A stretch of DNA of 64,000 nt from Dokdonella sp. (lineage in GTDB: Bacteria > Pseudomonadota > Gammaproteobacteria > Xanthomonadales > Rhodanobacteraceae), in the NCBI GenBank assembly GCA_024707225.1, contig JANQAE010000003.1:1-64000 (forward strand), in the 5' to 3' direction. Position 1 is the first letter of the stretch; each line of letters opens with the position of its first letter. The notes under the pieces are model-generated. The model saw only the letters and a list, made by a program, of their open reading frames with translations, was not told where the DNA came from and made no database searches. Shown in pieces: positions 37,981-48,408 of this stretch. Made by a program: the position numbers and the translations under genes.

Positions 37981-38777
37981 TCAGGCCAGCACCTCGACCG
38001 GATCGCCGACACCGATGCGCCCCGCTCCGCGCGGAATCAGGTTCTGGCCGAACGTGACGCCGTCCGGACCACGCCGGTAGCCGGTCAGCGTCCGCAGCGG
38101 CTCGCCGGCCTCGTCGCGCACGCCGCGCTCGAAGTCGACCGTCGTGAACACGCAGCGCGTGCACGGCTTGACCACATCGAACGCGACCTCGCCGATGCGG
38201 ACGCGTGTCCAGCCGTCCTCGGCATGCGCGCCGACGCCGTCGACCACCAGGTTCGGCCGGAAGCGCAGCACCGACAGCGGACGCGCGAGCCGCGCATTGA
38301 GGCCGTCCATCGCCGCCGCGGAGATCAGCAGCAGCGGAAACCCGTCGGCGTAGCTGACCGCGCCGTCGCCGTAAACCGGATCGATCGGCCGCAGCGCGGC
38401 CTCGTCCATGTGCACGAAGCGCGCGGGCTGGCCGAGAAAGCGCGTGATCCACGCATCGGCCGCCGCGGCGGCGGGCAGCGATGTGACCTGACTGCCCCAT
38501 ACCGTCGTGGCGACGCGCGCGCCGTCGCGCACCGGCACGAGCCGCAGCGGCGGCATGTCCGGCGCGTCCAGCTGCAGTGCATCGGCGCCGTCGGGCCGGG
38601 CCCGGATCAGCGTCAGCCGCGCTGCTGGCGGCCGGTCACGAAACGGCCGGTGGCATCGACGACCATCCAGCGCCGGTCACCGGCCAGGCCGCGCGGTTCG
38701 ACGACCGCGTCCGACTGCGCCAGCGGCGCGCAGGATTTGAGCGGATACAGATACAGACCACGCAGTGCGATCGCCAT
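37981..38777 (-). CDS. MOSC-domain protein (one-base frameshift in this sequence)
   Basis: After correction about 265 residues, with an N-terminal MOSC_N barrel and a C-terminal MOSC domain. The first frame, from ATG 38777, reads ALRGLYLYPLKSCAPLAQSD ... LAGDRRWMVVDATGRFVTGR and stops too early (after QQRG). The other frame carries LTLIRARPDGADALQLDAPD, PLLLISAAAMDGLNARL, FRPNLVVDGVGAHAEDGW and the cysteine motif VKPCTRCVFTTVDFERG. The 797-nt span lacks one base, near 38617-38622, probably a C in CAGCAGC(C)GCGG. Relatives (YcbX, mARC) bind molybdenum cofactor and reduce N-hydroxylated compounds; the substrate here is unknown. Confidence 0.88.
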
Positions 38778-38884
38778 GCTCGAACGAGGTGTGGCCGGAG
38801 CGGACGGACAATGTTAGCGTGCGCGGCGCATCCCGATGCCGATCCGCTGCCCGCCGGTCGCGGCGGCACCGGCCTGCGCACCGG

Positions 38885-40222
38885 ATGATCTCGATGACGG
38901 CGACTGGGGAGCCCAAGCACGATACCGGCTGGCACGCGCTGATCGCCGGCGCGGACCGCCGCGAGCGCATCGCGCTGGCGTGGTCGTTCGTGTTCTTCTT
39001 CTCGCAGCTGTTCGGCTACTACATCCTGCGCTCGGTGCGCGAGGCGCTGATCAGCGCCGACGGCGCGCGCATGATCCCGACCGTGTTCACGTCGGTGTTC
39101 GTCTGCATGCTGCTGCTGACGCCGCTGTACGGCGCTCTGGTCGCGCGGGTCGCGCGGCGGCACTTCATGCCGGCGATCTACGCATTCGTGATCGCGATGC
39201 TGGTGCTGTTCGCGCTGCTGGTCGGACGCGACATGAGCCCGCGCGTCGCGATCGGCTTCTCGATCTTCCTGTCGGTCATCAACCTGTTCACCGATGCGGT
39301 GTTCTGGAGCTTCATGGCCGACATCTTCGTCAACCAGCAGGCGCGGCGCTTCTACGCGGTGATCGCCGCCGGCGGCACGATGGGCGCGATCCTCGGCCCG
39401 GTCGCTTCGCTGGCACTGGTCCGTCACGTCGATGCGGCCGGACTGATGCTGGTCTCGGCGGCGTTCTACGGCGTGTGCCTGGCCTGCCTGATGCGGCTGA
39501 TCCCGTGGGCACGCCGACAGGAGGCGATCGAGGGCCGCGAGGACGGCGACCGCCTGATCGGCGGCTCGATCATCGGCGGCGCCAAGATGGTGTTCCGCAG
39601 CCCGATCCTGTTCGCGCTGGTGCTGCACATGTTCTGCGGCGTCAGCATCGGCGTGCTGCTCTACAGCTCGCAGGCCGATACGGTGCGCGCGCTCGGCCTG
39701 GACTACGCGGCACGCAACCAGTACTACGCGACGATCGATCTGACGATGAACGTGGTCGTGCTGCTGGCGCAGCTGCTGGTCACGCGCGTGCTGCTGCGGC
39801 GCTACGGCGTCGGACCGCTGCTGGTGCTGCCGGCCGTCGCCGCCGCGATCGGCCTGGGCAGCCTCGCGCTCGCGCACGGCGCGCTGCTGCTGGCGGCGAT
39901 CCAGGTCGGCACGCGCGGCCTGTCGTTCGCATTCGTCAAGCCGGCGCGCGAGACGCTGTTCACGCTGGTCGACCGCGAGGCGCGCTACAAGGCCAAGAAC
40001 TTCATCGACACCGTGATCTATCGCGGCGGCGACATGCTCTCGAGCTGGGCCTACATCGGCCTCGGCGCGATCGGTGTCGGCATCGCCGCGCGCGCCGGCA
40101 TCTGGGTTATCGTCGCCCTGCTCTGGCTGGCCGTCGCGATCTGGCTGATCCGCCTGCAGGCGCGCCTGCGCGACACGCGGCAAATCGACGCAGACGAGAC
40201 GTCGCCGAGCGGCCCGCGATGA
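38885..40222 (+). CDS. NTP/NDP exchange transporter-like membrane protein
   Basis: A 445-residue membrane protein with about 11-12 helices. The first helix region [20 protein letters not shown], including YYILRxVRE, resembles the ATP:ADP antiporter (TLC/AAA) family first known from Rickettsia and Chlamydia, which also has many members in free-living bacteria. [20 protein letters not shown] and [12 protein letters not shown] recall the same group. A real exchanger is not proven; the free-living members are of uncertain function. Starts at 38885 or 38894 (MTATGEPK) are possible. It overlaps the next gene by ATGA. Confidence 0.75.
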   Translation: MISMTATGEPKHDTGWHALIAGADRRERIALAWSFVFFFSQLFGYYILRSVREALISADGARMIPTVFTSVFVCMLLLTPLYGALVARVARRHFMPAIYAFVIAMLVLFALLVGRDMSPRVAIGFSIFLSVINLFTDAVFWSFMADIFVNQQARRFYAVIAAGGTMGAILGPVASLALVRHVDAAGLMLVSAAFYGVCLACLMRLIPWARRQEAIEGREDGDRLIGGSIIGGAKMVFRSPILFALVLHMFCGVSIGVLLYSSQADTVRALGLDYAARNQYYATIDLTMNVVVLLAQLLVTRVLLRRYGVGPLLVLPAVAAAIGLGSLALAHGALLLAAIQVGTRGLSFAFVKPARETLFTLVDREARYKAKNFIDTVIYRGGDMLSSWAYIGLGAIGVGIAARAGIWVIVALLWLAVAIWLIRLQARLRDTRQIDADETSPSGPR

Positions 40223-40545
40223 TCCGCACGTTGGCGCTGTTCGTCGTCACCGCGCTGGCCGAGATCGTCGGCTGCTACCTGCCATGGCTGTGGCTGCGCA
40301 AGGGCTGGAGCGCCTGGGTGCTGATTCCGGCCGCATTCGCGCTGGCGGCGTTCGTCTGGCTGCTGAGCCTGCATCCGACCGCAGCCGGCCGCGTCTACGC
40401 GGCCTACGGCGGCGTCTATGTTGCGGTGGCACTTGCGTGGCTGTGGCTAGTCGATAGCGTTCGGCCATCGGTGTGGGACATCGTCGGCGCCTCGATCGCG
40501 CTGACCGGCATGGCCGTCATCATGTTCGCTCCCCGCTCCGCCTGA
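40219..40545 (+). CDS. YnfA-family (UPF0060) small membrane protein
   Basis: A 108-residue protein with four membrane helices, starting [20 protein letters not shown] and carrying [20 protein letters not shown] and [20 protein letters not shown]. YnfA relatives resemble SMR-type efflux proteins and in Shigella export toxic cations. It is coupled to the upstream transporter (ATGA) and 20 bp before fghA. Confidence 0.93.
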   Translation: MIRTLALFVVTALAEIVGCYLPWLWLRKGWSAWVLIPAAFALAAFVWLLSLHPTAAGRVYAAYGGVYVAVALAWLWLVDSVRPSVWDIVGASIALTGMAVIMFAPRSA

Positions 40546-40565
40546 CTCTCCAACGAGGCTGCACC

Positions 40566-41411
40566 ATGACATTCGAGACGATTTCCGAGCAGCGCTGCTT
40601 CGGCGGCATCCAGGGCTTCTACTCGCACGAGTCGCGCGAGACCGGCGGCACGATGAAGTTTTCCGTGTACCGGCCGCCGCAGGCCGCGTCGGGCAAGGTG
40701 CCGGTGCTGTATTACCTGGCCGGCCTGACCTGTACCGAGGAGACCTTCATCATCAAGGCCGGCGCGCAGCGCGTCGCGGCCGAGCTCGGCCTGATGCTGG
40801 TCGCACCCGATACCAGTCCGCGCAACACCGGCATCGACGGCGCGACCGGCGACTGGGAGTTCGGCGAGGCGGCCGGCTTCTATCTCGACGCGACGACGCC
40901 GGCGTTCGCGCCGCGCTTTCGCATGTACAGCTACGTCACGCGCGAGCTGCCGGCGCTGATCGGCGCCGGCTTCGCGGCCGCCGACGCCACGCGCACCGGG
41001 ATCTTCGGTCATTCGATGGGCGGCCACGGCGCATTGACGATCGCGCTGAAGAATCCCGGTACGTACCGCTCGGTGTCGGCGTTCGCGCCGATCGTCGCGC
41101 CCTCGCAGGTACCGTGGGGCCTCAAGGCGCTGCCACGCTACCTCGGCGAGGACCGTGACAGCTGGAAGGCCTACGACACGGTCGAGCTGCTGCGCAGCGG
41201 CCATCGCTTCGACGGCACGCTGCTGGTCGATCAGGGCGATGCGGACAAGTTCCTCGAACCCCAGCTCAAGCCCGAGCTACTCGCGGCTGCGGCCGAGGCG
41301 GCCGGGCAACCGCTGACGCTGCGCCTGCAGCCCGGCTACGACCACAGCTATTACTTCATCCAGACCTTCATCGAGGACCATCTGCGCCATCACGCGCAGG
41401 CGCTCGGCTGA
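40566..41411 (+). CDS. fghA: S-formylglutathione hydrolase
   Basis: Encodes a 281-residue serine hydrolase that splits S-formylglutathione to formate and glutathione, the second step of formaldehyde detoxification. The nucleophile serine is in GIFGHSMGGHGALTIAL, the acid Asp in LLVDQGDADKFLEPQL, and the His in LQPGYDHSYYFIQTFI. The partner formaldehyde dehydrogenase (frmA/adhC) does not lie in the window. Confidence 0.97.
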   Translation: MTFETISEQRCFGGIQGFYSHESRETGGTMKFSVYRPPQAASGKVPVLYYLAGLTCTEETFIIKAGAQRVAAELGLMLVAPDTSPRNTGIDGATGDWEFGEAAGFYLDATTPAFAPRFRMYSYVTRELPALIGAGFAAADATRTGIFGHSMGGHGALTIALKNPGTYRSVSAFAPIVAPSQVPWGLKALPRYLGEDRDSWKAYDTVELLRSGHRFDGTLLVDQGDADKFLEPQLKPELLAAAAEAAGQPLTLRLQPGYDHSYYFIQTFIEDHLRHHAQALG

Positions 41412-41420
41412 GATCTCTCC

Positions 41421-41442
41421 GGGCGCCGCCGCGGCGGCGCCC
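41421..41442. terminator. Hairpin between convergent fghA and the lipoprotein gene
   Basis: A perfect 22-bp palindrome (GGGCGCCGCC then GCGGCGGCGCCC). It would form a 9-bp stem with a CGCG loop. There is no T tract, so termination is an inference from its place. Confidence 0.45.
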
Positions 41443-41459
41443 GCGGTCAGCGCGTGCGA

Positions 41460-42077
41460 CTAGTCCTGGCCCCACGGCGCCGGCGGCGCGTCGACCGCGC
41501 GCGACAGGTCGAACTCGATGCGGAAGTGACGATCCGGGCGGCGCAGCTCGTAGGCGAGCCGCTGGCCCGGCTCGACCTCCAGTGCCCAGATGTTGTCGAC
41601 CGACGCGGTCAGGCCGGCCTGCAGGAACAGCGCCTTGGACTCGGCGTCGGCCGGAAACGCCTGGCGCGTCGCCGTGCCGGGGCCGGCATCGAGGCTGTCG
41701 CCGCCGTACCGGGTCAGACGATCCTCGCTGCCGTCGCGGTGGCGATGATCGTGCTTGAGCCGCAAGCCGCCGTCGACGCGGCTGACGATCCAGGTGCGCG
41801 AGCGGTCCTCGCCGACATGCAGCGGAATGCGGATCTCCTCCTCGCTGCATTCGCGTATGTGCGCGACCGGGGTGCCGGCGAAGGTCTCGCGATCGCGCGC
41901 GTCGGAAACGGTCAGCGCGCCGGCATAGGCCTGCCCGCACAAGGTGCCGAGCGCCGCGAAGAACGCGTCGGCCGGCGTCGAGACCGGCGCCGGCGCGACC
42001 GCCGGTGGATCGTCGCGGCGTTCGCAGCCGCAGAGGAGGATCGCAATCAGAACGAGTGGAAGCAGTGGCGTGCGCAT
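41460..42077 (-). CDS. Predicted lipoprotein of unknown function
   Basis: A 205-residue protein that I do not recognise. It opens MRTPLLPLVLIAILLCGCER, a lipoprotein signal with the lipidated cysteine at residue 18 and another cysteine two residues before it. The rest is a soluble domain (FFAALGTLCGQAYAGALTVS, LHVGEDRSRTWIVSRVDGGL, RLTRYGGDSLDAGPGTATRQ). The gene ends 48 bp from convergent fghA and follows the DUF1684 gene on the same strand after 56 bp. Confidence 0.75.
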   Translation of the reverse strand: MRTPLLPLVLIAILLCGCERRDDPPAVAPAPVSTPADAFFAALGTLCGQAYAGALTVSDARDRETFAGTPVAHIRECSEEEIRIPLHVGEDRSRTWIVSRVDGGLRLKHDHRHRDGSEDRLTRYGGDSLDAGPGTATRQAFPADAESKALFLQAGLTASVDNIWALEVEPGQRLAYELRRPDRHFRIEFDLSRAVDAPPAPWGQD

Positions 42078-42133
42078 CGCCGCACCGTAGCGGCGTTCGC
42101 CGCCGCTCGCAAGCCGAGGCGCGGCGCGCGGCC

Positions 42134-43030
42134 TCAGTGATCGCTGCCGCGGTACTTCTTCTCGCCGGCGGTGACCGCGAGCACGAGCCGGTTCTCCGGC
42201 GGTGCGAGCGGACAGGTCGCATACGGCGTGAACGCACACGGCGGGTTGTAGGCCTTGTTGAAATCGAGCACGACGACGCCGTTCTCGGCCTTGTCGGCGT
42301 AGAGGAAGCGCGCGGCGCCGTAGGTCTCCTTGCCGCTGGTGCGGTCGGCCAGGATGAAGAACAGCTGCGTCGCGGCCGGGTCCTCGACGACCGGCAGCAG
42401 CTCGTAGCGGCGGCCGTCGCGCTCGAACACCGCCTTGCCGGGTACGGTCATCGCGTCGACCGTGCCGATGATATTGGGGATGTCGAGCGTCTGCGGCGGA
42501 TCGAACGGGACCCATTTCGCCTCGACGCGCCAGGCCGGATCGATCGGGTACTGATCGATGCCGAGGAAGTGTTTGCGCGTGGCCGCCTCGCTGTCGCGGA
42601 CGCGCAGCGCGTAACGGTCGCCGCGCTTGATCACGAGGAAGCTCGCGCTGCCGAAGCGCACGACGCTCGGCTGCTCGGCGCTGTCGTCGCGCAGCAGCGC
42701 GCGCGTGGCCGGCGCACCGTCGATGGTCGCGGCGGCGGCCGGATCGAGTTCGAGCGTGACGCGTCCGTCGGCGAGCGTCGCGACGCCGAGCCGTGCCGGC
42801 CCGGCCTTGAGGACGATGTCGTTGCCCTCGGCGCTGCCGATCGTGTTGCGACCGGCCTGCAGCCAGTCCAGTCCGATCAGGCTCAGCCAGCCGTCGGCGG
42901 CCTGCAGCCGCTCCAGGCGCTTCGCACGCCAGGTTTCGATCTGCTGGACGTAGTCGGCGGGCGCGGCGGATACGGCGGCGGTCAAGGCGGTCACCAGGGC
43001 GGTCACGAGTACGAACGGGCGGCGGATCAT
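42134..43030 (-). CDS. DUF1684 secreted protein
   Basis: A 298-residue protein with a signal peptide (MIRRPFVLVTALVTALTAAV, cleavage after SAAPA). The body matches the DUF1684 style: VQQIETWRAKRLERLQAADG WLSLIGLDWLQAG near the start, then YPIDPAWRVEAKWVPFD, DGRRYELLPVVEDPAATQLF, FLYADKAENGVVVLDFNKAY and PPCAFTPYATCPLAPPENR. The family is widespread, with unknown activity. It starts 100 bp after the mutL stop. A lipoprotein gene follows. Confidence 0.85.
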   Translation of the reverse strand: MIRRPFVLVTALVTALTAAVSAAPADYVQQIETWRAKRLERLQAADGWLSLIGLDWLQAGRNTIGSAEGNDIVLKAGPARLGVATLADGRVTLELDPAAAATIDGAPATRALLRDDSAEQPSVVRFGSASFLVIKRGDRYALRVRDSEAATRKHFLGIDQYPIDPAWRVEAKWVPFDPPQTLDIPNIIGTVDAMTVPGKAVFERDGRRYELLPVVEDPAATQLFFILADRTSGKETYGAARFLYADKAENGVVVLDFNKAYNPPCAFTPYATCPLAPPENRLVLAVTAGEKKYRGSDH

Positions 43031-43130
43031 GGCATCGGGTCCGGAGAGCGGCATGCGCGGCGAGCTTACCATCGGCCCCGGCACGCCCCGGAGACCCGAC
43101 GGCATGAGGATATGCGCGAAGCGGACGATC

Positions 43131-44972
<1,842 letters not shown>

Positions 44973-45012
44973 GGACGGCGAGACGTCCGCGCATCATAGC
45001 CCAAGCGGCCGC

Positions 45013-46342
45013 TCAGCCGGCCGGGATGTCCAGCACGTCGCCCACGCGCAGGCTGTCGCTGGCCAGCTTGTTCGCGCTGCGCAGCTTGCCCGGCGTGACG
45101 CCGTGGCGCTCGGCGATGATCGCCAGCGTCTCGCCGCGGCCGACGACGTGGCGCGACGGGCGGAACTTGTCGGCATTGGCGGCGAACCACGTGCCCTGCG
45201 GCGGCATCATGCGGAAGTAGTTGCGCGCGCCATCGACGATCGCGGCTGCCAGCTTCTCGCGGTGCGACGGATCCTTGAGCCGCTTCTCCTCGGCCGGATT
45301 GCTGATGAAGGCGGTCTCGACCAGGATCGAGGGCACGTCCGGCGAGCGCAGCACGACGAAGTTGGCGCGCTCGACCTGGCGCCGGTGCGTCGGTCCGATC
45401 TGGCGCAATGCGACCAGCACGTGCTCGGCGACCGCGTTGCTGGCGTCCATCGTGGCGCCCTGCTGCAGGTCCAGCAGCACCGCGGCGAGGCTGTCCTCCT
45501 TGTCGTCGAGCGAGACGCCGCCGATCAGGTCGGCGCGGTTCTCGCGGTCGGCCAGCCGGCGCGCCGCCTCGCTCGAGGCGCCGCGCGTGGACAGCACCCA
45601 GACCGAGGAGCCGCGCGCGGTCTCGCACGAGCCCGGACAGGCGTCGGCGTGGATCGACACGAACAGGTCCGCGCGCGCCTCGCGCGCCTTGCGGTAGCGG
45701 TCCTCGCGCTTGACGTAGTAGTCGCCGTCGCGGGTCAGGATCGCGCTCATGCCGGGCTCGCGGTCGATCTGCCGCTTGAGCTCGCGCGCGACCTGCAACG
45801 TGATGTTCTTCTCGTGCGAACCGGTCGCGCCGAGCGCGCCGGGATCCTCGCCGCCGTGGCCGGCGTCGATCGCGATCACGACCGGCCGCGGCTCGCCGGG
45901 CAGCACCTGCTTGACGGTCTTGACCGGCGCCGGCTTCTGCTTCGGATAGAGGTCCACGACCAGGCGGTAGCCGAGCTTCTCGGCCGGCGGCAGCAGGGAA
46001 GCTCTTGGGCCGTACCTCGGCACCGAGATCGAGCACGATGCGCGCATCGTTCTTGCCCTGCTTGCCGATCCGCACCGCCTTCAGCATGCCCTTGGCGGCC
46101 GGCGCGCCGAGCCCTTCGGCGATGCGGCCGTCGCGGACGTCGATGACGATGCGGCCCGGATCGCTGAGCTCGAACAGCTTGTAGTCGAGCGGCCCGCTGA
46201 CGTCGAACACGGCGCGCGTGTAGTCGGGGCCTTCCCAGATTCGCAACGCCTTGATGTCGGCGGCCTGCGCGGACGCGGCGGCGCCGAGCAGCAGCACGGC
46301 CCAGGTGGCGAGAATGCGCGCTGGAAGTCTCCCCAATCGCAT
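45013..46342 (-). CDS. amiC: N-acetylmuramoyl-L-alanine amidase, AmiC type (one-base frameshift in this sequence)
   Basis: A periplasmic amidase that cuts peptide stems from peptidoglycan during cell separation. The first frame encodes the signal (LATWAVLLLGAAASAQA) and an AMIN domain (IKALRIWEGPDYTRAVFDVS ... ARIVLDLGAEVRPKSF). The second frame continues LLPPAEKLGYRLVVDLYP, the Amidase_3 zinc domain (VVIAIDAGHGGEDPGALGAT, ILTRDGDYYVKREDRYRKAR, DLFVSIHADACP) and a C-terminal LysM (GRGETLAIIAERHGVTPGKL). The 1330-nt span has one extra base, in the GGG at 45996-45998 (CCC in the mRNA). Corrected length is 442 residues. Confidence 0.95.
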
Positions 46343-46430
46343 AGGTCGCGATTGAACTCCAGGATTCTCAAAATTTCAAGATATTTTTCTTTTCAAATCC
46401 ATAAGCTGCAGGACATTCCTGACCAAACAT

Positions 46431-46907
46431 TCAGGTCCGGGGCGCGCCACCGAGGTGCTGCTCGACCCAGCGCGCGCCGCGCGCCGAGGCTGCGGTCAGG
46501 CTGAAATCGCGGCGGGCGCCGGCGTGATCGAGCCGCACGATCAGGTCCGGCGGCGGCAGGGCCGCCCCGCCGCGCTCGGGCCATTCGATCAGCAACAGCG
46601 CGGCCGGATCGGCCAGATCGGGCAGTCCGAGCCACTCCAGCTCGCCCGGATCGGCGATCCGGTACAGATCCAGATGATGCAGCGCGCGCTCGGCGACCTG
46701 GTACGACTCGATCAGGCTGTAGGTCGGGCTCTTGACGCGCTGGCCGACACCGAGTGCACGCAGCAGGGCGCGCGCGAACGTGGTCTTGCCGGCACCGAGA
46801 TCGCCGCGCAGATGGACGACGCCGCCCTCGCGCAACGCCGGCGCCAGCGCCGCCGCCAGCGCGGTCAGTCCGGCCTCGTCGACCGATCCTTGCAGCGCGG
46901 CGTTCAC
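46431..46907 (-). CDS. tsaE: tRNA threonylcarbamoyladenosine biosynthesis ATPase TsaE
   Basis: Encodes a 158-residue P-loop ATPase needed with TsaB and TsaD for t6A37 modification of tRNAs reading ANN codons. Walker A is HLRGDLGAGKTTFARALLRA, and SPTYSLIESYQ and HHLDLYRIADPGELEWLGL follow. I use a GTG start at 46907 that overlaps the nnrD stop (GTGA); the open frame upstream lies within nnrD. The 88 bp after it, before amiC, are AT-rich. Confidence 0.95.
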   Translation of the reverse strand: MNAALQGSVDEAGLTALAAALAPALREGGVVHLRGDLGAGKTTFARALLRALGVGQRVKSPTYSLIESYQVAERALHHLDLYRIADPGELEWLGLPDLADPAALLLIEWPERGGAALPPPDLIVRLDHAGARRDFSLTAASARGARWVEQHLGGAPRT

Positions 46908-48388
46908 GGCGCGAACCGGTTGACGAGTGCGCGCAGCGGATCGAACAGATCCGCCGCGAGCAGGCCGCGCGGCTGCACGCCGGCGGCCAGATCGCCGGCG
47001 CGCGCGTGCAGCGCCACGCCGAATCGCGCCGCGTCCCAGGCGTCGAGCCGCTGGGCCAGCAGTGCCGCGATCACGCCGGTCAGCACGTCGCCCATGCCGG
47101 CGGAGGCCATGCCGGAATTGCCCCACGGGCAGACCGCGACGCGGCCGTCCGGATGCGCGATCAGGCTGCCGGCGCCCTTCAGCACGACGACCGCGCGATG
47201 CTGCGCGGCGAGCCGGCGCACGGCGGCGTAGCGATCGGCCTGGACCTGCTCCGCATCGCAGCCGAGCAGACGCGCGGCCTCACCCGGATGCGGCGTCAGC
47301 ACGCTGCCGGCCGGCACCGCGGCCGGCAGCCGCGCCAGCAGATTCAGCGCGTCGGCGTCGATCACGGCCGGTAGAGCCGATGCGAGCGCGCGATCCCACA
47401 AGGCATGCGACCAGGCGCCCTGGCCGAGGCCGGGCCCCAGCGCGATCACGTCGGCGCGGTCGAGCAGCGGCGCCAGCGCCGGCAGGCCGTCGACGCCGTG
47501 CGCCATCAGCTCGGGACGCGCCGCATTGATCGCGCCGATCTGCTCGGCCCGCGTGGCGACGCTGACCCGGCCGGCACCGCAGCGCAGAGCCGCCTCGGCG
47601 GCGAGCCGGATCGCGCCGCCCATGCCGTGATCGCCGCCGATCGCGAGCACGTGGCCGAAGCTGCCCTTGTTGACGTCGGCCGCTCGCGGCCCCAGCCGGT
47701 CGGCGATGCGCGCGTCGAGCAGCCGCGCGTCGGGCTCGATGCCGGCATACGCAGCCGCGGGCAGCATCAGGGTGGCCAGCTCGCGTTCGCCGCAGCAGTC
47801 GGCACCGGCGGCCGTGAACAGGCCGCGCTTCCAGCCGACGAAACTCATCGTCGCCGTCGCCCGCACGACCGGGCCGAGCGGCCGGCCGGTGTCGGCCGAC
47901 AGGCCAGAGGGCAGATCGAGTGCGAGCACCGGTCGAGCCGATGCGTTGAGCCGTTCGATCCAGTCCGCATCGGCTCCGGCCGGCGCGCGGTCCAGTCCGG
48001 TACCGAACAGGCCGTCGACGTAGACGTCCGCGTCGGGCAGCTGCGTCTGGCCGCCGCCGACGAAACGACCGCCGGCCGCGACATAGGCCTCGTGCGCGCG
48101 ACCGGCGTCCTCGCCACGCGGCGGACGCGTCATGACCGCCTCGACCGACCACCCGGCCTGCAAGGCCGCCGCACCGACCAGCGCGGCGTCGCCGCCGTTG
48201 TTGCCGGCTCCAACCAGCAGGCACAGCCGCCGCGCGTCCGGCCAGCGCCGGCGCAGCGATGCGAACGCCGCCGCAGCGGCCCGCTGCATCAGCGCGTAGC
48301 CGGCGATGCCGCAGCGCTCGATCGCGGCGCGGTCGATCCGGCGGACCTGATCGGCGGTGTAGAGCGCGGTGTCGGCGGGGTCGGCCAT
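46904..48388 (-). CDS. nnrD: Bifunctional NAD(P)H-hydrate epimerase/dehydratase
   Basis: Encodes a 494-residue fusion that repairs damaged NAD(P)H: the N-terminal NnrE epimerase (residues 1-210; LVGAGNNGGDAALVGAAA, LDLPSGLSADTGRPLG) and the C-terminal ADP-dependent dehydratase (NKGSFGHVLAIGGDHGMGGA, PLLDRADVIALGPGLGQ, LTPHPGEAARLLG, GNSGMASAGMGDVLTGVIAA). The E. coli counterpart is YjeF. The start at 48388 lies 20 bp from the divergent queG start. Confidence 0.96.
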   Translation of the reverse strand: MADPADTALYTADQVRRIDRAAIERCGIAGYALMQRAAAAAFASLRRRWPDARRLCLLVGAGNNGGDAALVGAAALQAGWSVEAVMTRPPRGEDAGRAHEAYVAAGGRFVGGGQTQLPDADVYVDGLFGTGLDRAPAGADADWIERLNASARPVLALDLPSGLSADTGRPLGPVVRATATMSFVGWKRGLFTAAGADCCGERELATLMLPAAAYAGIEPDARLLDARIADRLGPRAADVNKGSFGHVLAIGGDHGMGGAIRLAAEAALRCGAGRVSVATRAEQIGAINAARPELMAHGVDGLPALAPLLDRADVIALGPGLGQGAWSHALWDRALASALPAVIDADALNLLARLPAAVPAGSVLTPHPGEAARLLGCDAEQVQADRYAAVRRLAAQHRAVVVLKGAGSLIAHPDGRVAVCPWGNSGMASAGMGDVLTGVIAALLAQRLDAWDAARFGVALHARAGDLAAGVQPRGLLAADLFDPLRALVNRFAP

Positions 48389-48394
48389 CGAACG

Positions 48395-48402
48395 ATTATA
48401 GT
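48395..48402. promoter_or_regulatory. Overlapping divergent -10 boxes between nnrD and queG
   Basis: The 8-bp ATTATAGT reads TATAGT rightward (48397-48402) and TATAAT leftward (48400-48395). Predicted RNA starts, 6-8 nt beyond each box, fall on or next to the two ATG codons (48409 and 48388), so both mRNAs may be leaderless. No good -35 boxes are visible. Confidence 0.5.
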
Positions 48403-48408
48403 GATCCG

